A stretch of DNA of 64,000 bases from the NCBI GenBank assembly GCA_018830285.1, contig JAHJSB010000003.1, forward strand, positions 37,439 to 101,438, given 5' to 3'. Positions 44,797 to 54,486 of this stretch are shown here, one piece after another (position 1 is the first letter of the stretch; each line of letters begins with the position of its first letter). Origin of the DNA: Alphaproteobacteria bacterium. GTDB lineage: Bacteria; Pseudomonadota; Alphaproteobacteria; Caulobacterales; Hyphomonadaceae. Below the pieces are notes generated by a model. That model saw only the letters and a list, made by a program, of their open reading frames with translations. It was not told where the DNA came from and made no database searches. Position numbers and translations under genes: made by a program.

Positions 44797-46919
44797 TCAC
44801 TTTTCGCGCCCGCCCTGCAGAATACCCCATCGCGATGCCCGACCAGGCCTTCAAGACGGGCCCGACCGTAAACCATCGCGCGCCGAAATCGCGGATGTGG
44901 CGCAAGGTCATCGTATTCTCGCTCGCCCTCGTCCTCGCCGCCTTGGCGACCATCGAAATGTATAACGTGCTGAACGTGTCCGGCGTGACTGTGCTTGAAA
45001 AAGTGCTCCTCGCGGTCTTCAGCCTGAACATCAGCTGGATTGCCTATGCCTTCGTCAGCAGCACGATCGGCTTCCTCGCCGCACTGGCTGGCCTGTTTCC
45101 CGCGCCCAAATCGACCACATCGAACGCCACACAAATGATCGCCGGTCGCACGGTCGTCGTATTCCCGATCTACAATGAGAATGTCGAGCGCGTCTTCGCC
45201 ACCGTCGAGGCGACTGCCGAGTCGCTGGCGAACGCACCCGGCCGCTTCGAATGCTTCATTCTCAGCGATACCAACGATCCCGACATCGCGCTTCAGGAAG
45301 AAGCCGCTTTTGAACGCTTGCGGTCGCGCGTTGCTACCGGCTCGATGGTCCACTATCGCCGCCGCACGATGAACCTGCACCGCAAGTCAGGAAACATTCG
45401 CGACTTCATCACCCGCTGGGGCGGCCGCTACGACTATATGATCGTGTTCGATGCGGACAGTTTCATGGACCGGGACACACTCATCGAGCTCGCGCGCCGG
45501 ATGGACGCCTCACCGGCGACCGGCCTGATCCAGACCATTCCCCAGCTTGTCGGCGGACGCACCCTGTTCGCCCGCACCCAGCAGTTCGCCGCCGCACTCT
45601 ATGGCCCTGTCCTCGGCAGCGGCCTGGCCTGGTGGGCGCAGAATGAAGGCAATTTTTGGGGCCACAATGCCATCCTGCGCATCTCGGCCCTCGCCAATGC
45701 GGCGGGGCTCCCGGAAATCCCGGGCCGGGCCCCGTTCGGCGGTTCCATCCTCAGCCATGACTTCGTCGAAGCCGCGCTCCTGCGCCGCGCCGGCTGGAAC
45801 GTGCAGATCGCGCCAGAACTGGGCGGCTCCTATGAACAGGGCCCACCCTCGATTATCGACCTCTCCATCCGCGACCGCCGCTGGTGCCAGGGCAACATGC
45901 AGCACATGGCGGTCCTGCTTAAGACACGCGGCCTTACCTTCACCAGCCGCATGCACCTCATCATCGGGATCTTTTCCTATCTCGCCTCGCCGCTCTGGCT
46001 GCTCTTCATCACGATCGGCATGCTGCTGTCGCTGCAGAACATGTTCCTGACGCCAGCCTATTTCGGCGAGACGGCGGCCCTGTTCCCGTCATGGCCAGTC
46101 ATCGACTCCGAGCGCTCGCTGCAGCTCTTCACAGCGACCATGGCGATCCTGTTCGCCCCCAAGCTCTACGGGCTCATCTATGGCCTCGCTTCGCCGCGCT
46201 GGCGTCGCACCGTCGGCCCGGCCAAGACAGTCATGGGCGTCATTGCCGAAACGCTGCTCTCGGTCCTGCTTGCACCTGTGATGATGGTCGAACAGACGAC
46301 CGCCGTGTACCGCGTGTTCACAGGCCGCGATGGCGGCTGGAACCCCCAGGCCCGCGAATCGAACGAATACACCCTGTCCGACACGTTCCGCCACCATGCC
46401 CCGGCCATCGGGCTGGGCGTCGTGCTCACGGTGTCGGCCTTTGCCATCTCGCCGATCTTCGCCGCCTGGCTCGCGCCGGCGACCATCGGCATGCTGCTGG
46501 CCGCCACCCTGTCCTACTGGACCGGGCGCACCAAGAGCGGTGATTTCGCGCTGCGGATGAACCTGCTCGAAAGCCCGGAAGAACGCGATCCACCGCAGTC
46601 CTATCTCGACTCTGTGGCCAGCCGTCCCGCCTACCAGGACCTGTCGGCACCGAGCCTGGCCAGCCTGTTCTCAGACCGCAATCTGCGGAACCGTCGGACG
46701 CATATCGTCGACACCCATTGGCCCCTCGCCCATAGCGAAGTTCATACGCCCCTGGCCTTGGCCCTGGCGCGTGCGAACCGCGTCTCGACGATTGGGGAAT
46801 ACATCATGGCGCTTGAACCGAAGGAAAAGCTCGCCCTGCTGAATTCGCCGGGCGACCTTGATGCGGTGATCGACCAGTACGATGCCCGCGCGCTGGACTA
46901 CGCGACGGGCACCACCTGA
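44793..46919 (+). CDS. opgH: Glucan glucosyltransferase OpgH/MdoH
   Basis: The protein has 708 residues with a GT2 core. Motifs are FPIYNENVERVFATVEA, the DAD metal site (VFDADSFMDRDT), LSHDFVEAALLRRAGW and RRWCQGNMQH. Membrane helices are visible at about 35-55 and 75-95, with a cluster after residue 385. It polymerises glucose from UDP-glucose and exports the chain, which OpgG modifies. It is shorter than E. coli MdoH (about 850). The stop is only 12 bases from the convergent putP stop, leaving no room for a terminator. Confidence 0.92.
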   Translation: MITFRARPAEYPIAMPDQAFKTGPTVNHRAPKSRMWRKVIVFSLALVLAALATIEMYNVLNVSGVTVLEKVLLAVFSLNISWIAYAFVSSTIGFLAALAGLFPAPKSTTSNATQMIAGRTVVVFPIYNENVERVFATVEATAESLANAPGRFECFILSDTNDPDIALQEEAAFERLRSRVATGSMVHYRRRTMNLHRKSGNIRDFITRWGGRYDYMIVFDADSFMDRDTLIELARRMDASPATGLIQTIPQLVGGRTLFARTQQFAAALYGPVLGSGLAWWAQNEGNFWGHNAILRISALANAAGLPEIPGRAPFGGSILSHDFVEAALLRRAGWNVQIAPELGGSYEQGPPSIIDLSIRDRRWCQGNMQHMAVLLKTRGLTFTSRMHLIIGIFSYLASPLWLLFITIGMLLSLQNMFLTPAYFGETAALFPSWPVIDSERSLQLFTATMAILFAPKLYGLIYGLASPRWRRTVGPAKTVMGVIAETLLSVLLAPVMMVEQTTAVYRVFTGRDGGWNPQARESNEYTLSDTFRHHAPAIGLGVVLTVSAFAISPIFAAWLAPATIGMLLAATLSYWTGRTKSGDFALRMNLLESPEERDPPQSYLDSVASRPAYQDLSAPSLASLFSDRNLRNRRTHIVDTHWPLAHSEVHTPLALALARANRVSTIGEYIMALEPKEKLALLNSPGDLDAVIDQYDARALDYATGTT

Positions 46920-46931
46920 TACGGGACGTGG

Positions 46932-48440
46932 CTAGAGAAGCGGCTGCTTCTCGGCAGACATGGCGTCCATCACTTCGTCGAATTGCGCCTGCATCTGCGG
47001 CTGGGCAGGACGCCCCACCATGCTGACCACCAGCGTGGTGACGAAGCTGAGGGCAAATCCGGGCACGATCTCGTAGAGCACGGAGGACAGGGATTGCCCG
47101 TCAATCGTGATCGGCGCGTAAAGCCAGAACAGGACCGTTACGGCACCGACGACCATCCCGGCCAGCGCGCCATCTCGGGTCACACCGCGCCAGAACAGGC
47201 TGAGGATGACAATTGGGCCGAAGGCGGCGCCAAAGCCGGCCCAGGCATTGCTGACCAGCGACAGGATGTTGCTCGAACGGTCAAAGGCAAGCGCAATTGC
47301 CACCAGCGAAACGGCCAGGACCGACAGGCGCCCGACCATGACCAGTTCCTTCTGGCTCGCATCCTTGCGCAGGAATGCCTTGTAGAAATCTTCGGTCAGC
47401 GAACTCGATGACACCAGCAATTGCGATGAAATCGTGCTCATGATGGCCGCCAGGATCGCCGCCAGCAGGAAGCCCGAGATCAGCGGATGGAACAGGACCT
47501 GCGACAGCAGGATGAACACGGTTTCAGGATCCGCCAGGACGGCATCGGTCTTGGTCACGAAGGCCAGGCCGACAATACCGGTCGCCACGGCGCCGATCAC
47601 GGTGATGATCATCCAGGCCATGCCGATATAGCGCGCGGTCGCAATGGATTTCAGCGACCGGATCGCCATGAATCGCACGATGATGTGCGGCTGGCCGAAA
47701 TAGCCGAGCCCCCATGACAGGCTGGATATGATGCCGAACACGGTCGCACCACGCATCCAGTCAAGCAGGCTCGGATCCACGCTCCGCACCGCTTCCGCCG
47801 TCTCGCCTATGCCGCCCAGCTGGGACAGCGTGACAATGGGCACCAGGATCAGCGCGATAAACATGATGCAGCCCTGAACGAAGTCCGTGAGGCTGACCGC
47901 AAGGAACCCGCCAAACATGGTATAAGCCACAACGACACCCGCCGTCAGAAACAGGCCTGTCGAATAGTCTAGGCCAAACGAGGCTTCGAACAGTTTGCCG
48001 CCGGCAACAACACCTGCGGACGTGTACAGCGTGAAGAAGACGACGATGACGACTGACGACAGCACGCGCAGGGCACGTGACGTGTCCATGAAGCGGTTCT
48101 CGAAGAATTCCGGGATCGTGATCGAGTCGTTTGCCATTTCTGTATAGACGCGCAGCCGCGGCGCGACGAGGCGGTAGTTCAAATAGGCCCCGATGACCAA
48201 ACCGACGGCGATCCACGCCGCACCGAACCCGGAGACGTAAATCGCGCCCGGCAGGCCCATCAGCATCCAGCCGCTCATGTCGGAAGCGCCCGCAGACAGT
48301 GCGCCGACCGCCGGATGCAAGTGGCGACCGCCAAGCATGTATTCGGAAACGTCACTTGTGGACGTGCGATAGGCGTAGAGCCCGATCAGCATCATCAGGA
48401 CAAAATAGGCGCCAAGCGAAATCAGGGCTGCTGTATTCAT
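46932..48440 (-). CDS. putP: Sodium/proline symporter
   Basis: The protein has 502 residues, the usual length. The start is the ATG before NTAALISLGAYFVLM; an upstream in-frame extension lacks family similarity. It has about 13 membrane helices with SSF motifs: LGGRHLHPAVGALSAGASDMSGWMLMGLPGAIY, split by natural residues for sodium binding, plus FFTLYTSAGVVAGGKLFE and SLTDFVQGCIMF. It imports proline with Na+. It follows proC by 73 bases on the same strand and may share its transcript. Confidence 0.93.
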   Translation of the reverse strand: MNTAALISLGAYFVLMMLIGLYAYRTSTSDVSEYMLGGRHLHPAVGALSAGASDMSGWMLMGLPGAIYVSGFGAAWIAVGLVIGAYLNYRLVAPRLRVYTEMANDSITIPEFFENRFMDTSRALRVLSSVVIVVFFTLYTSAGVVAGGKLFEASFGLDYSTGLFLTAGVVVAYTMFGGFLAVSLTDFVQGCIMFIALILVPIVTLSQLGGIGETAEAVRSVDPSLLDWMRGATVFGIISSLSWGLGYFGQPHIIVRFMAIRSLKSIATARYIGMAWMIITVIGAVATGIVGLAFVTKTDAVLADPETVFILLSQVLFHPLISGFLLAAILAAIMSTISSQLLVSSSSLTEDFYKAFLRKDASQKELVMVGRLSVLAVSLVAIALAFDRSSNILSLVSNAWAGFGAAFGPIVILSLFWRGVTRDGALAGMVVGAVTVLFWLYAPITIDGQSLSSVLYEIVPGFALSFVTTLVVSMVGRPAQPQMQAQFDEVMDAMSAEKQPLL

Positions 48441-48513
48441 ATGGTTTTCTTCTCCGTCGTCTGTCAGTCGGGGCATCAGTGCCGGCACTGATGCCAGAAA
48501 CCGCCGGAAACGC

Positions 48514-49293
48514 CTAACGCAGTTCCACGGCCCGGTCATAGGCGGCCTGGGTTGTACGCACCATCAGTTCGGTCAGCGTGCCGTCCGCGTTGAGGGCTTC
48601 GAGGCCCGCTTGTGTCGTGCCATTCTTGCTGGTCACCGAATCGCGCAGCGTCTCGACGGTTTCGTCAGATTGCCGCGCCATCTCGACCGCGCCGGCCATC
48701 GTGCCCAGCACAAGCGCGCGCGCCTGGCTGTTGGTGAAGCCCAGGGCTTCAGCCGCGGCGATATAGGTCCGCGCGATCTCGAAGACATAGCCAGGACCGC
48801 TGCCGGCCACGGCTGTCACGCGATCGAGCGCATCTTCATCATCGACCCAGACGGTCGTGCCCGCCCGCTGCATCAGGGCTTCCACGGCGGCCTTCTGGTC
48901 GGCTGTACATTCCGGGCTCGCATAGAGGCCGCTCACGCCCTGCGCGATCAGGGCCGGCAGGTTCGGCATGATCCGGATCACTGCGCCCGCACCGGTCGCT
49001 TTCTTCAGGCGATCAACCGAACACCCTGCCGCGATCGAGGCGACAACGCCCGACGGTGCAAGACTGGCCCGGTAGGCCGGCATGACTTCGTCAATCATCT
49101 GCGGCTTGACCGCGACGATCAGCAGGTCGAACGTGGTGTCCGGAATGTCCTCTCGGGCTTGCAGCAGGGTGACACCTTCGGGCACGGTTTCGGCGAACGG
49201 ATCCACGACAGTGAAGTCCCAATCCGCAGACCGGGACCATTGTTGCAGCAAGGCGCCGCCCATTTTTCCACATCCAACCAAAAGTGCCTTCAT
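48514..49293 (-). CDS. proC: Pyrroline-5-carboxylate reductase
   Basis: The protein has 259 residues. The start is at MKALLVGCGKMGGALL, where the NADP-binding Rossmann fold begins. Other family motifs are VAVKPQMIDEV, RIMPNLPALI, and the C-terminal signature VAGSGPGYVFEI followed by LRDSVTSKNGTTQAGL. It makes L-proline from pyrroline-5-carboxylate, completing the path begun by ProB. It diverges from proB across 284 bases that hold no gene. Confidence 0.93.
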   Translation of the reverse strand: MKALLVGCGKMGGALLQQWSRSADWDFTVVDPFAETVPEGVTLLQAREDIPDTTFDLLIVAVKPQMIDEVMPAYRASLAPSGVVASIAAGCSVDRLKKATGAGAVIRIMPNLPALIAQGVSGLYASPECTADQKAAVEALMQRAGTTVWVDDEDALDRVTAVAGSGPGYVFEIARTYIAAAEALGFTNSQARALVLGTMAGAVEMARQSDETVETLRDSVTSKNGTTQAGLEALNADGTLTELMVRTTQAAYDRAVELR

Positions 49294-49577
49294 TGTGACT
49301 TTCTGTTCCTGTAGCATCTGAGTGAACGGAATCCGTGCGATCCCCTTTGCGGCCTTCCTAGTCGGTTTCGCTTCGAGTTCAAATTTTTATCACATGCGGT
49401 CCATGTTAGACTTTTTTCAAATTTTTCAAGGCAAGCCTCCAGCACTTTGCTTTCATTGCCAATAATTCGGTTAACATGGCCAGTCAGGTTACAAACCACA
49501 GTCGTTTTATCCGCCAGCGAGTTGTTTCCTCTTCAAAACACACCTAGTTCGTGCGCTCAGACTTACGGAGTTGAAAA

Positions 49578-50738
49578 TTGCCTCAGACAAAACGGATCGT
49601 CGTGAAAGTCGGATCTAGCCTTCTGGCCAATCCTGACCTGCTCACCCCGCGCTGGGCGTTCATTCAGCGGCTGCTGGAAGATATCGCGCTGCTGCGTGCA
49701 GACGGCTACGAAGTCGTGCTGACCTCGTCCGGCGCTGTTGCGCTCGGTCTGAACACGCTCAACGTCAAGCCTGAGAATGCCGGCCTTCGCGACAAGCAGG
49801 CAGCCGCGGCCTGCGGCATGCCCATCCTTCTCAGCGCCTACAAGCAGGTCGCCCTCGAGTTCAATTTCGATATCGCCCAGGTATTGGTGACACGCGGCGA
49901 CCTGGAAGAGCGCCGCCGGTTCCTCAATACGAAGAACACGGTTCACCGCCTGCTCAATGGCAATGTCATGCCCATCGTCAACGAGAACGACACGATCACG
50001 ACCGAAGAGATCCGCGTCGGCGACAATGACCGCCTTGCGGCGCGTATCGCCCAGATGATCCAGGCATCGCACCTGATCATCCTGACCAGCGTTGATGGCC
50101 TTTACGACAAGGACCCGTCCGAACCCGGCGCCAAGCTGGTCGAAGAACTGCACGACGTCTCGGAATACCTGTCCGTTACCGAAGGCACGAGTGCGCTCGG
50201 CAGCGGTGGCATGCTCACCAAGATGCAGGCCGCCAACATGGCACAGCATGCCGGCTGCACGACACTCATTGCCAATGGTGAAGCTGACAATCCGGTCTCG
50301 TCAGTGCTCAAGGGCGAACGCCCGCACACGAAATGTATCGCCAATACGGAACCAGCCTCCGCATGGGCTGCGTGGCTCACGGACCGGCTCCAGATGGCTG
50401 GCAGCATCGTGATCAGCCAGGAAGCGGCCGAATTGATGGAAACCGGCAAACGCGGTGTCGAACGCGCGGACGTCATCTCCATCCACGGCCCCTATGTCCG
50501 CAGTGACGTCATCCACGTCTATGATGAAGCCGGTGTCGAACGCGCCCGCGGCCTGTCGAACTTCTCGTCCGAAGAAACCATGCTGCTTGCCCGCAACCTG
50601 GACGAACCGACGACCAAGCTGCTTGGATACCACACCCGTGCCACCATCATTTCGCGTGACAACCTGGTCGAGCTCGACGAGCGCCACCTGCCGTGGGACA
50701 GCCCCGCCGAAGACGAGATGGAACAGGTCGAACGCTAA
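49578..50738 (+). CDS. proB: Glutamate 5-kinase
   Basis: The protein has 386 residues. The start is TTG at 49578 with GGAG seven bases before it. The amino-acid-kinase domain covers about 1-260 (IVVKVGSSLLA, VLTSSGAVALG, NVMPIVNENDTI, GSGGMLTKMQAA), followed by a C-terminal PUA domain of about 280-370. It phosphorylates glutamate, the first step of proline synthesis, and is normally feedback-inhibited by proline. With proC and putP nearby, all but proA of the proline path is local. Confidence 0.93.
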   Translation: MPQTKRIVVKVGSSLLANPDLLTPRWAFIQRLLEDIALLRADGYEVVLTSSGAVALGLNTLNVKPENAGLRDKQAAAACGMPILLSAYKQVALEFNFDIAQVLVTRGDLEERRRFLNTKNTVHRLLNGNVMPIVNENDTITTEEIRVGDNDRLAARIAQMIQASHLIILTSVDGLYDKDPSEPGAKLVEELHDVSEYLSVTEGTSALGSGGMLTKMQAANMAQHAGCTTLIANGEADNPVSSVLKGERPHTKCIANTEPASAWAAWLTDRLQMAGSIVISQEAAELMETGKRGVERADVISIHGPYVRSDVIHVYDEAGVERARGLSNFSSEETMLLARNLDEPTTKLLGYHTRATIISRDNLVELDERHLPWDSPAEDEMEQVER

Positions 50739-51061
50739 ACGGCCCCTCAGGCGTGGCGCTTCGCGTCCACGCCCCCGACAGGTTGCCAGTCTCACGAATG
50801 GGCGCGGCGTCCGGGCCATCGGCCTGCACCAAGCCGGCAAGGCGCCCCGGGACAGGTTCGCTGCCCCGGGCCAATTCCGTTGGCGATTCGCGGCCCCACG
50901 CACCGATCACCTGCAATACCCGCAACCGGAGAGAGCTCCGTCCGGTCTCTTTCACGAGATCAGGCACAGGGCGACAGGCGAGCACGCGTTGGAATGCCAG
51001 CCCCGGCGTGGCGATAAAGTCACGGCTCCCCGGTTAAAAACTCGCACAGCATAGAAGGCAA
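50739..51061. other. GC-rich intergenic stretch with hairpins, no gene seen
   Basis: The space between proB and the receptor promoter holds hairpins: GGCGTGG+CGC with GCG+CCACGCC (50750-50773) right after proB, probably its termination zone, and CCCGGGACAG/CTGCCCCGGG (50846-50870). No open frame with coding character is seen. Confidence 0.5.
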
Positions 51062-51105
51062 TTGACAAAGGGGCGGCTTTAAGGCGTTTTTCAACAAATG
51101 TTGAA
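51062..51105 (+). promoter_or_regulatory. Receptor-gene promoter with TetR-type operator
   Basis: A perfect -35 TTGACA lies at 51062-51067. The operator TTCAACA-AA-TGTTGAA, a perfect inverted repeat with two-base centre, is at 51090-51105, overlapping or just after the -10 position. The same half-sites recur at 54336-54351. Confidence 0.75.
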
Positions 51106-51151
51106 TTTGAGAGTCGAAGCATTCCGCATTCGGCTCCGAGGAGGACCGCCA

Positions 51152-53521
51152 ATGAACAAGCTCACATCTCGCGTCGCGTTGATCGCTCTGGCAGCCAGCG
51201 CGCTGACACCGCTCGCGCCTGCTTTCGCCCAGGCCGACGATGACGCCGGTGCGCAGACCGAGCGCCGATTCGGCCCGGTCGTTGTCACCGCCCAGCGCCG
51301 CGAACAGAACCTGATCGACGTGCCACTGTCGGTCTCCGCCTTTGATGGCGACCTGCTCGCCGAACTCGGCGTCGCAGACATCACCGAAGTCGCGAAAATC
51401 TCCCCGAACGTCACGCTCGAAGTGTCGCGCGGCACCAACTCAACGCTCACCGCCTTCATCCGCGGTGTCGGCCAGCAGGACCCGGTTGCCGGTTTCGAAG
51501 CCGGTGTCGGCATCTATGTCGACGACGTCTATCTCAACCGCCCGCAAAGCGCCGTCCTTGACGTGTTCGACGTCGAGCGGATCGAAGTCCTGCGTGGCCC
51601 GCAGGGTACGCTCTACGGTCGCAACACGATCGGTGGCGCCGTCAAATACGTCACCCGGTCGCTCGCCAACGAGCCGGCCCTCAATGTTCGCGCCGCTGTC
51701 GGCACCTACGGCCAGAAAGAAGTCGTCGTCTCGGCCAGCACGCCCCTGTCCGATACGTTCCGCGTCGGCGGTGCCGTCGCAGCTCTCTATCGCGACGGCT
51801 TCGGCAAGAACATCATCACCGGCCAGGACAATTACAACAAGGATGTCGCGTCCTCCCGGCTGTCGGCTGAATGGGACGTCAATCCCGACTTCCAGATCCG
51901 CATTTCCGGCGACTACACCAAGGACGATTCCAACGCCCGCCAGGGCCACCGCCTGATCCCTGACCAGTTCGCACCCTTCACGTATCCCGTCCTCGAGGAC
52001 GAATATGACACGCGGGCCGGCCTGAATGTCGTGAAGCAGGAATCGGAAGCCTATGGCGGCTCGATCGTCGCCGAATACGCCTTGTCCGACACGATCACGC
52101 TCAAGAACATCCTCGCCTATCGCGAAGACGAGAGCACGTCGCCGATCGACTTTGACAGCCTGCCTGAAGCAGATCTCGACGTTCCGGCGATCTATGCGAA
52201 CGACCAGCTCTCCGAAGAATTCCAGGTCCTGTATTCCGGCGACCGCCTCAACGGCATCGTCGGCCTCTACTATCTCGACGCCAACGCCTCGACCGTCTTC
52301 GACGTGGCCCTCTTTGAAACCGGCGCACTCCTGAATCTGATCAATGGCAACACCAATACAACGGGCCTCAATGCCCAAACCTTCGGCGATGTCGGCACCA
52401 AGACATGGTCGATATTCGGCGACTTCACCTTCGACCTGACGGATCGCTTCAGCATCGCGCTCGGCGCGCGCTACACCGAAGACGAACGCACGTCGACAGT
52501 CCTGCGCCGCACCTATGTCGGTGGTTTCTCCGAGTTCTTCGGTGGCTCGCCGACGCTCATCGCCACGACGTCTGACTTCAACGGCGATGCCACGTTCGAC
52601 GATTTCAGCCCACGCGTTTCCGTGAGCTATAAAGTCACCGACGACAGCAACCTCTACGCGACCTATTCGCAGGGCTTCAAAGGCGGTTCCTTCGATCCGC
52701 GTGGCCAGACTTCGGCGGCGCCGGACCTCGACCTCAGCGGAACGGTCTCGGATGCCGAAATCTATGATTTCATGCAGTTCGACCCGGAAGAAGTCGACAG
52801 CTACGAAGTCGGCTACAAGGGCAGCCAGTATGGTGGCGACCTCAATTACAGCGTCGCAGCCTTCTATTCCGACTACAAGGATGTGCAGGTTCCCGGCTCG
52901 GTCGGTATCGATACGGACAATGACGGCGTCAACGACACATTTACCGGCGTAACGACGAATGCCGGTGCCGCAACGATCTGGGGTGTTGAATTCGAAGGCA
53001 ACGCAACACTCGCCGAACAGGTGTTCAACGAGTCCGACCTGTTCAATCTTGGCTGGTCGGTCGGCTATGTCGACGCACAATATGACGAGTACATTGATGC
53101 GTTCGGCAATGACGTTGCCAATGACCGCGTCATCCAGAACACACCGGACTGGACTGCAAGCACGCGTCTTTCCTATGACACGCCGCTCACGATCCTCGAT
53201 AATAACGGTCGCCTGCTCATGAACACGCTGGTCTCCTATCGTGGCGACTCCAGCCAGTTCGAATCGCCCAACCCATTCCTTGACCAGCCCGCCTTCACCC
53301 TTTGGGACGTCGGCATGCGCTGGGAAACCGAGGGCGGACGCTGGGGCTTCAGCCTCAACGGCAAGAACCTCACCGACGAGCGCTACGTTGTAGCGGGCTA
53401 TAATTTCGTGAACATCAACCCGAACGGCACATTCACGCCAACACTGGGTCTCGAAGGCACGCTGACCGGCTTCTACGGCGATCCGCGCACCGTCACGTTC
53501 GGTGTCGACTTCAAATACTAG
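51152..53521 (+). CDS. TonB-dependent receptor under probable TetR control
   Basis: The protein has 789 residues. The start is the ATG seven bases after GGAGGA. Residues 1-28 are a signal peptide ending AFAQA. The plug begins at GPVVVTAQRREQNL (TonB box region) with IRGVGQQDP and IEVLRGPQGTLYGRNTIGGAVKY; the barrel ends in VTFGVDFKY. This type, common in sphingomonads and relatives, imports small organic ligands such as siderophores, aromatics or saccharides. Its promoter carries the same operator as the downstream tetR/MFS region, which suggests that ligand uptake across both membranes is co-induced. Confidence 0.92.
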   Translation: MNKLTSRVALIALAASALTPLAPAFAQADDDAGAQTERRFGPVVVTAQRREQNLIDVPLSVSAFDGDLLAELGVADITEVAKISPNVTLEVSRGTNSTLTAFIRGVGQQDPVAGFEAGVGIYVDDVYLNRPQSAVLDVFDVERIEVLRGPQGTLYGRNTIGGAVKYVTRSLANEPALNVRAAVGTYGQKEVVVSASTPLSDTFRVGGAVAALYRDGFGKNIITGQDNYNKDVASSRLSAEWDVNPDFQIRISGDYTKDDSNARQGHRLIPDQFAPFTYPVLEDEYDTRAGLNVVKQESEAYGGSIVAEYALSDTITLKNILAYREDESTSPIDFDSLPEADLDVPAIYANDQLSEEFQVLYSGDRLNGIVGLYYLDANASTVFDVALFETGALLNLINGNTNTTGLNAQTFGDVGTKTWSIFGDFTFDLTDRFSIALGARYTEDERTSTVLRRTYVGGFSEFFGGSPTLIATTSDFNGDATFDDFSPRVSVSYKVTDDSNLYATYSQGFKGGSFDPRGQTSAAPDLDLSGTVSDAEIYDFMQFDPEEVDSYEVGYKGSQYGGDLNYSVAAFYSDYKDVQVPGSVGIDTDNDGVNDTFTGVTTNAGAATIWGVEFEGNATLAEQVFNESDLFNLGWSVGYVDAQYDEYIDAFGNDVANDRVIQNTPDWTASTRLSYDTPLTILDNNGRLLMNTLVSYRGDSSQFESPNPFLDQPAFTLWDVGMRWETEGGRWGFSLNGKNLTDERYVVAGYNFVNINPNGTFTPTLGLEGTLTGFYGDPRTVTFGVDFKY

Positions 53522-53546
53522 GACTTGAACTTTCCTCCCGGAAACG

Positions 53547-53577
53547 ACGGCGGCATGGCAACATGCCGCCGTTTTCG
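53547..53577 (+). terminator. Rho-independent terminator after the receptor gene
   Basis: ACGGCGGCATG pairs with CATGCCGCCGT over GCAA, followed by TTTCG. It separates the receptor from the convergent tetR. Confidence 0.85.
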
Positions 53578-53585
53578 TTTCCGGC

Positions 53586-54242
53586 TCAGGTCGGCCTGAT
53601 CGACTCGAACCCGGCCGTAATGAACCGCACGACATGTTCATAGGCGCCGGCCAGGTCATCGGAGTGGCACAGGCCCTTCGACAACAGGTCAATACGACCG
53701 GTCTCGGCAAAGGTCAGCGTCAGGGCCCCGGAAAAACAATGGTACGACCAGTACAACGCCTTCTCGTCCACATCACCCAGGCTTAGCCGCAGCGCGTCGA
53801 TGAACTGGATGATCAGCGGATCGAAGAATTGGGTCATCAGCTTGCCGCCCCAGTCGGGCGAGTTGTTCACATAGGCAATCAGCGCGTAATAATGCTTCCA
53901 GCCGGGCTCGGTGACGTGCGATCCGGTCAGCAGCGGTCGCAGGTACGCCCTGACAATCGCCTCGACGCTCGGCGGGTTTGGCCTGGCTTCCGACAGCGCG
54001 TCCTCCAGCGCCTTGAGGCGCCAGGCGTTCAGCACTTCGGCCCGGCGCATCAGCACCGCGTCGAACAGGTCGCGCTTTTTCCCGAAATGGTAATTCGCCA
54101 GCGCGACATCCACACCGGCATCACGGGCGATCGCCCGCAGGTTGACGCCATCATACCCATGCTGGGCGAATTGCGCCTCGGCGGCATCCAGGATCGCCGT
54201 CCGGCGGACGGGTTTCCCGTCATCGGGCATTGCTAGGGACAT
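53586..54242 (-). CDS. TetR-family repressor of the receptor/MFS uptake unit
   Basis: The protein has 218 residues. The HTH covers about residues 15-60 (ILDAAEAQFAQHGYDGVNLRAIARDAGV, with ANYHFGKKRDLFDAV the hallmark of TetR). The C-terminal domain has HYYALIAYVNNSPDWG and YWSYHCFSGALTLTFAETGRIDLL, a ligand-pocket type. It is divergent from the MFS gene. The palindrome in the shared gap, and its copy before the receptor gene, are its probable binding sites, so it would repress itself, the MFS gene and the receptor until the transported ligand appears. Confidence 0.88.
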   Translation of the reverse strand: MSLAMPDDGKPVRRTAILDAAEAQFAQHGYDGVNLRAIARDAGVDVALANYHFGKKRDLFDAVLMRRAEVLNAWRLKALEDALSEARPNPPSVEAIVRAYLRPLLTGSHVTEPGWKHYYALIAYVNNSPDWGGKLMTQFFDPLIIQFIDALRLSLGDVDEKALYWSYHCFSGALTLTFAETGRIDLLSKGLCHSDDLAGAYEHVVRFITAGFESIRPT

Positions 54243-54307
54243 GGATCGTTTCTCTTCGGGTTCGGTCGCAGGAATTCACTGATACTAACCCGCGGGACGC
54301 ATTTGTC

Positions 54308-54351
54308 TTGCCCCTCATGCAAAAGCAGGCCATATTTCAACACTTGTTGAA
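54308..54351 (+). promoter_or_regulatory. MFS promoter and TetR operator
   Basis: TTGCCC (54308-54313), 17 bases, then CATATT (54331-54336) form a plausible promoter toward the MFS gene. The inverted repeat TTCAACA-CT-TGTTGAA occupies 54336-54351, directly over the start-site region. Its half-sites are identical to those at 51090-51105. Confidence 0.75.
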
Positions 54352-54486
54352 GTGGGGACCAACCTCACTCTGGACGTGCCACGGGGAGTGGAATGCTGCA
54401 TATGCCGAAGTCATCCGTTCACCCCGCGACATGATTTTGCGCCCCGCCAGCCTGAATGCGGCTCGCCAGAAAATAGGTCCCTGCTG

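Noticed and set aside
49380..49426. Direct repeat CAAATTTTT in the proC/proB divergent gap
   Set aside because: Short AT-rich repeat in an AT-rich promoter region; could easily arise by chance.
51440..53710. Very long open frame on the minus strand opposite the TonB receptor
   Set aside because: It mirrors the receptor gene's codon bias; its translation has no recognisable motif and there is no ribosome site. High GC keeps antisense frames open.
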